Assembly (NCBI RefSeq): GCF_030408395.1
Contig: NZ_CP046980.1
Span: forward strand, 620,001-684,000
DNA from: Corynebacterium aquatimens
GTDB lineage: Bacteria; Actinomycetota; Actinomycetes; Mycobacteriales; Mycobacteriaceae
Length of the DNA: 64,000 nt
Direction of reading: 5' to 3'
Below the pieces are notes generated by a model. It did not search any database and was not told where the DNA came from. It saw only the letters and a program-made list of their open reading frames with translations. Numbering within the stretch: the first letter of the stretch is position 1; each line of letters opens with the position of its first letter. The position numbers and the translations under genes are program-made. Positions 8,063 through 16,388 of the stretch are shown piece after piece.

Positions 8063-9256
8063 GTGAGAAACGCAGTTGTCGTTGACGTTGTCCGCACCGC
8101 CGTGGGTAAGGGCAAGCCGGGCGGCGCGCTTTCAGGCACGCACCCCGTTGAGCTGTTGGCCACCGTGCTCAAGGCGCTGGAGGAGCGCAACTCGCTCGAC
8201 GCATCGCTTATCGACGATGTGATTACCGGCTGTGTTAGCCAAGTCGGTGAACAGGCTTTCAACATCGCCCGCCAGGGCGTGCTCGCGGCTGGTTGGCCCG
8301 AGTCCATCCCTGCAACCACCATCGACCGCCAGTGCGGGTCTTCCCAGCAGGCAGTTCACTTCGCTGCCCAGGGCGTGATGGCCGGTGCGTACGACATCGT
8401 AGTAGCAGCCGGTGTGGAATCCATGAGCCGCATCCCGATGGGTGCGTCTTTGGGCGGGATGGACTTCAGGGGACCGTCGATAAGCAAGCGCTACGATCCA
8501 GGCCTGGTCAACCAGGGTGTTTCGGCCGAGCTGATGGCCGCGAAATGGGGTCTGGCCCGCGAAGAGCTCGACGAATTCTCCGCGCGTTCCCACCGCTTGG
8601 CCGCTCAGGCGATTGAAAACGGCCACTTTGAGTCCGCGATCGTGCCGGTTGAGGTGACGGACGCTGAGGGAAACACCCACCAGCACACCGTGGATGAGAC
8701 CGTGCGTCCGCAAACCACCGCTGAGGGGCTCAGCCAGCTTAAACCGTCGTTCAAAAACGACGAGTTTGCGCAGCGCTTCCCGGAAATCAACTGGGTGATC
8801 ACGCCGGGCAACTCCTCGCCGCTTACCGACGGCGCGTCGGCGACCCTGATCATGGAAGAGTCCGTGGCAGAAAAGCTGGGGCTGACCCCGCGCGCCCGTT
8901 TCGTGTCCTTTGCTGTCGTCGGCGACGACCCGCTGTTTATGCTCACGGCGCCCGCACCCGCGACCAAGAAAGCGCTGGACAAGGCGGGCCTGAGCGTCGA
9001 TGAGATCGACGTGTTCGAGTGCAACGAGGCATTCGCGCCGGTTCCTCTCGTGTGGGCGAAAGAAACCGGGGCTGACCTGGAAAAGACCAACCTGTCCGGC
9101 GGTGCGATCGCCCTGGGCCACGCCTTGGGATCATCCGGCACCCGCCTCTTTTCCACCATGCTCACTGAGCTTGAGCGCACCGGCGGCCGCTACGGCCTGC
9201 AAACCATGTGCGAAGGCGCGGGCATGGCTAACGCAACCATCATCGAAAGGATTTAG
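8063..9256 (+). CDS. Acetyl-CoA acyltransferase (thiolase)
   Basis: 397 residues, a full-length degradative-type thiolase. The nucleophilic Cys91 is in DRQCGSSQQAV, and NEAFAPVP, GGAIALGHALGSSG (catalytic His) and the C-terminal CEGAGMAN (second Cys) are all present. It cleaves a 3-oxoacyl-CoA with CoA to acetyl-CoA or propionyl-CoA plus a shortened acyl-CoA. The start is GTG with GAAAGAAGGG upstream, 38 nt after the SDR gene and 3 nt before the next acyl-CoA dehydrogenase. Two copies of the recurring 11-mer lie in it (8206-8216 and 8475-8485). Confidence 0.93.
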   Translation: MRNAVVVDVVRTAVGKGKPGGALSGTHPVELLATVLKALEERNSLDASLIDDVITGCVSQVGEQAFNIARQGVLAAGWPESIPATTIDRQCGSSQQAVHFAAQGVMAGAYDIVVAAGVESMSRIPMGASLGGMDFRGPSISKRYDPGLVNQGVSAELMAAKWGLAREELDEFSARSHRLAAQAIENGHFESAIVPVEVTDAEGNTHQHTVDETVRPQTTAEGLSQLKPSFKNDEFAQRFPEINWVITPGNSSPLTDGASATLIMEESVAEKLGLTPRARFVSFAVVGDDPLFMLTAPAPATKKALDKAGLSVDEIDVFECNEAFAPVPLVWAKETGADLEKTNLSGGAIALGHALGSSGTRLFSTMLTELERTGGRYGLQTMCEGAGMANATIIERI

Positions 9257-9259
9257 ACC

Positions 9260-10441
9260 ATGGCTGGGCAGTACGATCTTTACGCTCCCCGCGATATTTT
9301 CGACGAGGACCACATCGAGTTCCGCAACCTCACCCGCGACTTTTTGGACAAACACGTTGAGGGCCACGTGCTCGAGTGGGAGCAAAACAAGTGGGTGCCC
9401 GAGGAAGTCATCCGCGAAGCAGGGGAGCAGGGCATCTTCTCCGTGCTCGTCGACGAAAACTACGGCGGCGCCGGCCTGACCGACTTCCGTTTCCGCCAAA
9501 TCGCGCAAGAGGAGTTTTCCCGCTACGGGGCGGATTCGTTGGCGGGCATCATCTCCGTTCACGCGGACATCATCATTCCTTACTACGAGCACCTTGGAAC
9601 GGAAGAGCAGAAGCAGAAGTGGGTGCCTGGGCTAGCCACGGGTGAGCTGATTTCCGCCGTGGCGATGACCGAGCCTGGCGCCGGTTCGGACCTGCGCGGG
9701 ATGAAGACCACCGCCGTGCGCGATGGCGACGACTGGGTTCTGAATGGGTCCAAGACCTTCATTTCGAACGGTATGCGCTGCGACCTGGTGATTGTCGCGG
9801 CCCGCACCCCGGATGAGAACCACCCGCAGGGCGGCGGCATCACGCTGTTCGTCGTCGAAGACGGAATGGAAGGTTTCAGCCGCGGACGCAAGCTGGAAAA
9901 GATTGGTTCCCACGCCGCCGACACCGCGGAGCTGTCGTTTGAAAACGTCCGCGTGCCGGATGCGAACCGCCTGGGCGAAGTCCACAAGGGACTGCACTCG
10001 CTCATGTCCCACCTGCCGCTGGAGCGTCTGTCCATTGCGATCGGTGCATGCGCCGGCGCTCGCGCAGCTCTGAACTGGACCATCGAGTACGTCACGCAGC
10101 GTAAGGCCTTCGGCCAGCCAATCGCCGCGTTCCAGAACACCCAGTTTGAGATCGCAGAAATGATCACAAAACTCGAGGTGTCCCAGGCCTACGTCGACGC
10201 CGCAGTTTTGAAGTACAACGCCGGCGAACTCACCGCCGTCGATGCCGCGAAGGCAAAGTGGTGGGCCACCGACATCCAGAAGGACATCGTGGACCGCTGC
10301 CTGCAGCTCTTCGGTGGCTACGGCTACATGATGGAGTACCCGATCGGACGCTCCTACATCAACTCCCGCGTGCAGACCATCTACGGCGGCACCAACGAAA
10401 TCATGAAACTCATCATCGGCCGCGAAGTCTTTGGAGGCTAA
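9260..10441 (+). CDS. Acyl-CoA dehydrogenase
   Basis: 393 residues with all acyl-CoA dehydrogenase landmarks: AMTEPGAGSDLRGM, NGSKTFISNG, RKAFGQPI and QLFGGYGYMMEYPIGR. The loop that carries the catalytic Glu in short-chain members reads IYGGTNE here, so the base is probably the Glu in WTIEYVTQRKAFG, as in isovaleryl- and long-chain-type enzymes; that favours longer or branched substrates. It is only distantly related to the two GCDH-like dehydrogenases in the window. It lies 3 nt after the thiolase and 3 nt before the hydratase, so it is certainly co-transcribed. Confidence 0.93.
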   Translation: MAGQYDLYAPRDIFDEDHIEFRNLTRDFLDKHVEGHVLEWEQNKWVPEEVIREAGEQGIFSVLVDENYGGAGLTDFRFRQIAQEEFSRYGADSLAGIISVHADIIIPYYEHLGTEEQKQKWVPGLATGELISAVAMTEPGAGSDLRGMKTTAVRDGDDWVLNGSKTFISNGMRCDLVIVAARTPDENHPQGGGITLFVVEDGMEGFSRGRKLEKIGSHAADTAELSFENVRVPDANRLGEVHKGLHSLMSHLPLERLSIAIGACAGARAALNWTIEYVTQRKAFGQPIAAFQNTQFEIAEMITKLEVSQAYVDAAVLKYNAGELTAVDAAKAKWWATDIQKDIVDRCLQLFGGYGYMMEYPIGRSYINSRVQTIYGGTNEIMKLIIGREVFGG

Positions 10442-10444
10442 ACA

Positions 10445-11257
10445 ATGACTGAATCAACACCCCAACCAGTAGCAACCTACGAGGTTGATGGCCATGTCGC
10501 CGTCATCGCGTTCAACCGCCTTGACGCCATGAACGCGGTCAACTCCGAACTGTCCGACACCGTGGGCAACTACATCGAGCAAGCCAACGCCGAGGACAAC
10601 GTCCGCGTGATCGTGCTGACCGGAAACGGCCGCACGTTCTGCGCAGGCGCGGACCTCAAGGAGATCGCGCAGGGTAAGTCTGTGTTCTCCGAGGAACACC
10701 CGGAGTGGGGGTTCGCCGGTGTCGCTCAGCACTGGAGTGACAAGCCGATCATCGCAGCCGTGCACGGCTTTGCCCTTGGCGGTGGCTTTGAAGCAGCGAT
10801 TTCCTGCGACCTGATCATCGCCGCCGAAGGCACGAAGTTCGGTCTGCCTGAGGTCAAGCGCGGCCTCGTTGCGGCTGCCGGCGGTGTGGTGCGCACCCCG
10901 CGCCAGATCCCTCTGCGCCGCGCCGCTGAGTTGGTACTCACCGGCGAGCCGATCTCCGCGGAGACCGCACTCGACTGGGGCCTGATCAACCGCATCGTCC
11001 CCGGCGAGTCCCTCCTTGAGGAAGCAAAGAAGCTCGCCGCCAGCATCGCCGCCAACGGCCCGCTGGCAGTCAAGCAGTCCAAGCTGAGCCTCCACCAGGC
11101 TACATCCGCCGGCAACGACTGGAACGCCGAGTGGTCCAACATCGACCCGTGGAAGGCCAACCAGGAAGCATGGGACCTCATCTTCGCCAGCGCCGACGCC
11201 CGCGAAGGCGCCACCGCCTTCGCTGAGAAGCGCGAGCCGAAGTGGACCGGGAAATAG
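10445..11257 (+). CDS. Enoyl-CoA hydratase (crotonase family)
   Basis: 270 residues. The oxyanion-hole segment CAGADLKEI and the two usual catalytic glutamates are visible, one in HGFALGGGFEAAISCDLI and one in FGLPEVKRGL, so hydratase activity is likely rather than a divergent crotonase reaction. It would add water to the enoyl-CoA made by the dehydrogenases and feed the SDR. It starts 3 nt after the preceding gene. Its stop overlaps or abuts the start of the racemase-like gene. Confidence 0.92.
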   Translation: MTESTPQPVATYEVDGHVAVIAFNRLDAMNAVNSELSDTVGNYIEQANAEDNVRVIVLTGNGRTFCAGADLKEIAQGKSVFSEEHPEWGFAGVAQHWSDKPIIAAVHGFALGGGFEAAISCDLIIAAEGTKFGLPEVKRGLVAAAGGVVRTPRQIPLRRAAELVLTGEPISAETALDWGLINRIVPGESLLEEAKKLAASIAANGPLAVKQSKLSLHQATSAGNDWNAEWSNIDPWKANQEAWDLIFASADAREGATAFAEKREPKWTGK

Positions 11258-11268
11258 TGGCTGCGGAT

Positions 11269-12327
11269 ATGTCTGGAGAATCCAACACGGTCAGCAACCC
11301 AGCAATGCCCCTGAGCGGTGTGCGCGTGCTCACGCTTGGGGGCATTGGCCCCGTTCCGTTCGCGGCGATGCTGCTCAATGATCTGGGTGCGAGTGTCACT
11401 CGCGTTGAACGCCCCGGCGGCGCGAACCCCATGATGATGGCAGCTCACGCCATTTTGTACCGCGGCCAAGACGTCGCGGAGCTTGATTTGAAGGCCGACC
11501 ATGATCAGGTCCTTGAGATGCTGGCGAATACGGATATCGTCCTCGAGGGCTTCCGCCCCGGCGTTGCCGAGAAGCTCGGCGTCGGGCCCGCTGACGTGGC
11601 GCACGTCAACCCCAAGATCGTCTACGGCCGCATGACCGGCTGGGGTCAAGACGGCCCAATGGCCGACAAGGCGGGGCATGACATTAACTACATCGCGCTA
11701 TCGGGTGCGCTCGAGCCGATCACCGGGTCCGATGGCCTGCCCGTCCCGCCGTTGAACATGCTCGGTGACTTCGGCGGCGGCTCGCTTTACCTCGTTACCG
11801 GTGTTCTCTCCGGCCTATACCGTGCGCAGCTCACCGGCCAGGGAACGGTCGTCGACGCCGCAATTGTCGACGGCGCGGCGCACCTCACCGCCATGACCCA
11901 ATCTCTTCGCGCCTCACAGGCCTGGAGCCCAAAGCGCGGTACGAACTGGCTCGACGGCGGTGCCCCCTGGTACCGCACCTACCGGACGGCTGACGACAAG
12001 TTCGTTTCCGTCGGTGCTCTGGAACCACAGTTTTACGCAGAACTCGTGCGGGTGCTTGGGGTAGAGGACGAGTGTGGCGTCGATAAGCAATTTGACATGA
12101 AGAATTGGCCCGCGATGAGCGAGCGCTTCGCGGCAATCTTCGCGACGAAGACTCGCGCCGAGTGGGTGGACGCTTTCGCTGATGCCGACGCTTGCTTCGC
12201 GCCTGTCGTGGGGCCGCACGAAGTTCTCGACGACCCGCACCTCGCTGCCCGCGGAACCTACGCCGACGAGCATGGCGCCGTCGCGCCGCAACCCGCTCCA
12301 CGGTTCAGCGCTTTGACTAACCACTAG
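11269..12327 (+). CDS. Alpha-methylacyl-CoA racemase-like CoA-transferase family III protein
   Basis: About 352 residues, family III (CaiB/BaiF) fold. It carries the residues known as catalytic in the mycobacterial racemase: His in AGHDINY, Asp in NMLGDFGGGS and Glu in VGALEPQFY. The N-terminal GIGPVPFAAMLLNDLGA is also racemase-like. It most probably epimerises 2-methylacyl-CoAs so that a stereospecific dehydrogenase can use them. The start is uncertain: GTG at 11242 and 11257 and ATG at 11269 and 11305 are all in frame, and none has a strong ribosome site. The ATG at 11269 is taken. The upstream hydratase stop is at 11257. Confidence 0.85.
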   Translation: MSGESNTVSNPAMPLSGVRVLTLGGIGPVPFAAMLLNDLGASVTRVERPGGANPMMMAAHAILYRGQDVAELDLKADHDQVLEMLANTDIVLEGFRPGVAEKLGVGPADVAHVNPKIVYGRMTGWGQDGPMADKAGHDINYIALSGALEPITGSDGLPVPPLNMLGDFGGGSLYLVTGVLSGLYRAQLTGQGTVVDAAIVDGAAHLTAMTQSLRASQAWSPKRGTNWLDGGAPWYRTYRTADDKFVSVGALEPQFYAELVRVLGVEDECGVDKQFDMKNWPAMSERFAAIFATKTRAEWVDAFADADACFAPVVGPHEVLDDPHLAARGTYADEHGAVAPQPAPRFSALTNH

Positions 12328-12385
12328 CCTCGCCGCGAGGCGCAACCTGAATCCAGCAACCCACCACTATCGAAAGGAAAAGAAG

Positions 12386-13900
12386 GTGATTTACACAAGC
12401 CACGTGGCTGACCTCGACATCGCTGATATCGGCCACTACGAGTTCATCTTCGGCGACATTGCCGAACAAGATCTGGACAACACCGCAGTCTCCGAGATCA
12501 CGACGGGCGAATCCATTACCTACCGTGAGCTCATCGCGCGTATCGACGCACTCGCTGGCGAACTCGTCGAACGCGGAGTCGGCCGCGGCGATGTCGTAGC
12601 GATGCAGGTTCCGAACTCCATCAACTTCGTGGTGGTGGAGTTTGCGATTCTAAAAGTCGGTGCTGCGTTCAGCGCCATCGGCATGCTGATGAACTCGACC
12701 GACGTGGAGAAGCAGATCAAGCTCTCCGGTGCGAAACTCTACATCGGCGCGACCGACATCGAGTCCGTAGACCAAATCTTCGTCTACGAGCTGGAAGCGA
12801 TCTGCAGGAAGGGCAAGTCGGCAGCCGCTGCTGAAGTAACCGGTGCTGAAACCGGCGCAATCCCGTTTAGCTCCGGTACGACGGGACTGCCCAAGGGCGT
12901 AGTCCTGTCAAACCGGGCGCTCAACGCGATTGTGCAGACGACGTCCCACCGTCTTGTGGAAAACGGGCTTGACGATGGGGGAATTCCCGTCATGATCCCA
13001 CTGCCGTTTGGCCACATCTACGGCACCACCGTGGCGCTGGCGTCGGCTCTGAAGCGCCGCGACAACGTGGTGACCTTGCCGAAGTTCGAACTCGAGCCCT
13101 TCTTGAAGGCGCACGGAACCTATGACGTGCAGATGTCCTTCATCGCCCCGCCGATGGCGCTGGTGATGGCTAAGAGCCCTGAGATCGACCCCAGTGACTT
13201 CGAGGCAAGCAAGCTCATGATGTGCGGCGCCGCGCCTCTCGACGCAAAGGTTGCCCAGGCCGTGCAGGATCGCCTGGGGACAAACGTCATCCAGGGTTAC
13301 GGCATGACCGAGTGCGTGCCGTTGGTCACCGGGCTCGTCGGTGAGTCTGATCTGGGATCCGTCGGTGTGCTTGTGCCAAATGCTCAGATGCGCCTCATTG
13401 ATATGGAAACCGGTGAGGATGTCCCAGAGGGCGAGCCCGGCGAGATCCTCATGAAGGCTCCGATGATGATGGATTGCTACCTCAACAACGAGGAAGCGAC
13501 CAAGGCCACCATCAATGACGAAGGCTGGCTCCACACCGGCGACATCGGGCGCATCGCCGAGGACGGCTCGCTGTTCATCATGGACCGCGCTAAGGAAGTG
13601 ATTAAGTACAAGGGTTACCAGGTGGCGCCGGCGGAGCTGGAGGCCGTACTCGTGTCTCACCCGGCGATCCTTGATGCCGGTGTCGTCGGCGTGGAGCGCG
13701 ATGGTCTTGAGATCCCTCGCGCCTTCGTCGTCGTCGCACCGGGCTCCGGCCTCGACGAGCAGGCGGTCATGGATTATGTCGCCAGCATTGTGACCCCATA
13801 CAAGAAGGTCCGCGCCGTCGAACTAATCAACGAGGTGCCCAAGGTTCCCAACGGCAAGATCGACCGCAACGCATTGCGCAAGATCCCGTTTGAGGGATAA
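12386..13900 (+). CDS. Acyl-CoA ligase (AMP-forming), second of three
   Basis: 504 residues. The adenylation motifs are complete: PFSSGTTGLPKGV, QGYGMTECVP, WLHTGDIGRIAEDG and the catalytic Lys in VPNGKIDRNALRK. GAAAGGAAAAGAAG precedes the GTG start. It ends the plus-strand arm and is followed by two hairpins. Its N terminus (HVADLDIADIGHYEFIFGDI) resembles the other two ligases in the window, where a short region with Asp and Pro precedes the usual domain. A pathway role as substrate-activating enzyme follows from its operon; the substrate is unknown. Confidence 0.93.
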   Translation: MIYTSHVADLDIADIGHYEFIFGDIAEQDLDNTAVSEITTGESITYRELIARIDALAGELVERGVGRGDVVAMQVPNSINFVVVEFAILKVGAAFSAIGMLMNSTDVEKQIKLSGAKLYIGATDIESVDQIFVYELEAICRKGKSAAAAEVTGAETGAIPFSSGTTGLPKGVVLSNRALNAIVQTTSHRLVENGLDDGGIPVMIPLPFGHIYGTTVALASALKRRDNVVTLPKFELEPFLKAHGTYDVQMSFIAPPMALVMAKSPEIDPSDFEASKLMMCGAAPLDAKVAQAVQDRLGTNVIQGYGMTECVPLVTGLVGESDLGSVGVLVPNAQMRLIDMETGEDVPEGEPGEILMKAPMMMDCYLNNEEATKATINDEGWLHTGDIGRIAEDGSLFIMDRAKEVIKYKGYQVAPAELEAVLVSHPAILDAGVVGVERDGLEIPRAFVVVAPGSGLDEQAVMDYVASIVTPYKKVRAVELINEVPKVPNGKIDRNALRKIPFEG

Positions 13901-13913
13901 CCGCTGCCCAACA

Positions 13914-13994
13914 GTGGGCCGGCCAGTTAGACGGCCGGCCCACGTACACGCCCCGCGAGAAAAGCACCGCCGCTTTCTCCTCGCGGGGTTTTAT
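13914..13994 (+). terminator. Tandem hairpins after the six-gene arm
   Basis: First, a perfect 11-bp stem GTGGGCCGGCC/GGCCGGCCCAC with an 8-nt loop (13914-13943). Second, CCCCGCGAG pairing with CTCGCGGGG, extended by AAAGC/GCTTT, followed by TTTTATT (13951-13994). The second is a textbook factor-independent terminator for the plus strand. Confidence 0.85.
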
Positions 13995-14165
13995 TGTCGC
14001 CCTTGTTCTTCTCATGGTGACGAGTCGTCTCGGGGTCAATGAATTTAAATCCGCGGACGCTCCCGACTTAGACAGATCGCTACTAATGTAAAAGACCAAG
14101 CGGTCTACAAAGTTGAACCGCTGCGAAAACCACCGAGAAGATCCGAGAAGATTCAAGGAGATGAC

Positions 14166-14843
14166 ATGATTCACGATTCGCGCGTCCGACGCGTTGCAGT
14201 CGTCGGCGCTGGCCCAGCTGGCATACATGCATTGGACACCTTGATCTGCATGGCCGGGCACGACTACTACGTCGACCTCTTCGATGCGCTGCCCGCACCG
14301 CTCGGGGTAATCGGATTCGGTTCTACGTACCGGGTCGCGGCGGATACGCCGGGCGCGGTTCCTTCGGCACCGCGGTTGCGCCTCTTCGGCAACGTCACTG
14401 TCGGGACGGACATCACCGTGGGTGAGCTCACTACCTACTACGACACGGTCATCGTCGCTGGGCAAGAAGCGGGCGAGGTCCCTGTTCAGGCCCCTGTTCA
14501 AGCCAGCGGGCAAGGCCGGGGTGGCAGGAAACCCATCGTCATCGTGGGAACAAATGAGACGTCCAACGAGGTTTTGGCTCTCCTCCGTGAAGATGCGGAC
14601 TTGATTGTGAGTAGAACTCCGGTCGTCGTGAAGCAGGCGAATTCACATACGCCGGGCGCGATCATTCGCCTGTTGAAGAACCGATCGGTTCCTTTCACGA
14701 GTTGGACCGGCTGGCACCGCCCAGCGCAAGGAGTCGGGGGGCCGCAGTCTATACGGCATCGGCACCAACCAGTGGACGTCGTCACTGTGGCGCAATGGTC
14801 GCAGCGGCTCAACGCCATCCGCAACGATACTGTCGTTCCGTGA
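14166..14843 (+). pseudogene. Remnant of FprA-like ferredoxin/NADP reductase, internally deleted
   Basis: The reading frame is open for 225 codons but looks like two ends of an FprA/adrenodoxin-reductase-type flavoenzyme (normally about 450 residues). The start has the FAD motif VAVVGAGPAGIHALDTL, then LPAPLGVIGFG and RLRLFGNVTVG. It then jumps to VIVGTNETSNEVLALLRE and VPFTSWTGWHR, which resemble the C-terminal region of the family. The NADP-binding domain is missing and the usual YGVAPDH segment is degraded. AAGGAG precedes the ATG. It may be translated but is unlikely to be an active reductase. It lies next to a second remnant at 14870. Confidence 0.6.
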
Positions 14844-14869
14844 CGTGAGAGCGGCGCGACCAGCGACAC

Positions 14870-15034
14870 CTAGCTCTTGTAGGCGCTGACCCCCGTGATG
14901 TCTTTGCCCACGATCAGCGACTGCATCGTGTCCGTGCCTTCGAAAGTATGCAAAGCCTCAACGTCGGCGCGGTGGCGCGCAACGTCATTTTCAAGCAGGA
15001 TGCCCACGCCGCCGAACATGTCACGCGCGTCCGC
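14870..15034 (-). pseudogene. C-terminal fragment of a GCDH-like acyl-CoA dehydrogenase
   Basis: About 53 codons match the last part of the dehydrogenase at 15152-16345, from ARDMFGGVGILLENDVAR through EALHTFEGTDTMQSLIVGK to a stop at 14870. The catalytic Glu motif (TFEGT) is included. Upstream of about 15034 the similarity stops abruptly and the frame runs into the terminator of the intact gene. It differs from the neighbour at several residues (HTFEGT for HTYEGT, DITGVSAYKS at the end), so it is an old third copy rather than a fresh duplication. Confidence 0.8.
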
Positions 15035-15059
15035 GCGCCGCCGAAAGCGGATTGGGACA

Positions 15060-15106
15060 ATAAAAAGCCGCATCCCGCCCCGTGATGCTTAAGGGCAGGA
15101 TGCGGC
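15060..15106 (-). terminator. Terminator of the GCDH-like gene
   Basis: On the minus strand a 14-bp stem with one mismatch (arms GCCGCATCCTGCCC and GGGCGGGATGCGGC) is followed by TTTTTATT. It lies 46 nt past the stop at 15152. Confidence 0.85.
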
Positions 15107-15151
15107 GGAAGCCTGTGCAGTGGCGATGGTACAGCCACTGCAAGCTAGGAA

Positions 15152-16345
15152 CTAGCCGGTGAAGGCGCCAACTCCGGTGATGGACTTACCAACGATGAGG
15201 GACTGCATGGTGTCGGTGCCCTCGTAGGTGTGGAGTGCCTCGACGTCAGCGTGGTGGCGTGCAACGTCGTTCTCCAGCAGGATGCCCACGCCGCCGAACA
15301 TGTCGCGTGCGTTGGCGGTGATGGAGCGGGCAGCACGGGTGTTGTGCACCTTAGCCAGGGCGGCCTGCTGCTCGGTGATCTGGCCGGACTCCTCCAGCTC
15401 AAGAAGTCGGCGGCAGTACAGGAACATGCCGGTCAGCTCCTGGAGCATGTCCGCCAGGCGCTGCTGGATGATCTGGTTCTTCACCAGCGGGCGACCGAAC
15501 TGCACGCGGCGGTGAGCGTAGTCGAGCGCCTTCTCGTAAGAGTCGGTTGCCACACCCAGTGCAGCCCACGCGGTGGAAATACGGGTACCAGCCAGCACCT
15601 TCGCGGTGTCGCGGAAGGAGTTTGCGCTCGGCAGGCGACGGTCCTCACCAACGCGGACGTTGTTGAGCTTGATGTGTGCCTGCGGGATACCACGCAGGGA
15701 TGCCTTGCCCATGATGGTCTCGGCGTTGTAGCCCTCCTGGTCCTGGTCAACGATGAAGCCCTTGACCTGGCCGTCGGCGGTGTCGCGTGCCCAGATTACG
15801 GCGATGTGGCCCACGGAGCCGTGGCCGATCCACTTCTTCTCGCCGTTGATGACCCACTCGTCGCCCTCGCGGGTAGCGGTGGTCTCCAGGCCGATGGAGT
15901 CAGAGCCGTGGTCTGGCTCGGTCAGTGCGAACGCACCGCGAATCTCCAGCTTGGCCATTGGCTTGAGGTACTTTGCCTTCTGCTCCTCGGAGCCGCACAT
16001 GTCGATGGACTTCATGGACAGGCCAGCCTGAACACCGAAAGCGGTGCCCAGCGACGCGTCGCAGCGAGCCAGCTCGAATGCCATGAGGCGTGCGGCGCGG
16101 ACGGACATCTCCGGCTCGCCCTCGATGTCAATGGCGTCGCGCAGCAGGCCACGCTTTGCTGCCTCTTCGACGATGTCGACGCGGTAGTCTGCCTTGTCCC
16201 ATGCCTCGTTGACGTGCGGTTTTGCAAACTCGCAGAACTCGCGGGTCTTCTTCCACCATTCGAGGTCCTCGCCCTGGATGTCAGCGAATACCTGGTAGTA
16301 GTCGGTCTTCGGGTCAAGCAGTTCGTGGACAGGGTTGTCAGCCAT
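15152..16345 (-). CDS. Acyl-CoA dehydrogenase, glutaryl-CoA dehydrogenase-like
   Basis: 397 residues and complete. FALTEPDHGSDS, NGEKKWIGHGSVGH and RVQFGRPLVKNQIIQ are flavin and substrate landmarks, and the catalytic Glu is in ALHTYEGTDTMQSL, the position used by GCDH and the plant ACX4 enzymes. Whether it decarboxylates is not shown; the overall sequence is closer to the GCDH group than to short-chain dehydrogenases. AAGAAGGAAAC precedes the ATG. It is 43 nt downstream of the third ligase, same strand. The partial gene at 1-1006 is a close paralogue and 14870-15034 a third fragment. Confidence 0.93.
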   Translation of the reverse strand: MADNPVHELLDPKTDYYQVFADIQGEDLEWWKKTREFCEFAKPHVNEAWDKADYRVDIVEEAAKRGLLRDAIDIEGEPEMSVRAARLMAFELARCDASLGTAFGVQAGLSMKSIDMCGSEEQKAKYLKPMAKLEIRGAFALTEPDHGSDSIGLETTATREGDEWVINGEKKWIGHGSVGHIAVIWARDTADGQVKGFIVDQDQEGYNAETIMGKASLRGIPQAHIKLNNVRVGEDRRLPSANSFRDTAKVLAGTRISTAWAALGVATDSYEKALDYAHRRVQFGRPLVKNQIIQQRLADMLQELTGMFLYCRRLLELEESGQITEQQAALAKVHNTRAARSITANARDMFGGVGILLENDVARHHADVEALHTYEGTDTMQSLIVGKSITGVGAFTG

Positions 16346-16388
16346 GTTTCCTTCTTTCTAGAAGTCAGGGGTTGGTGTTCTATCTATT

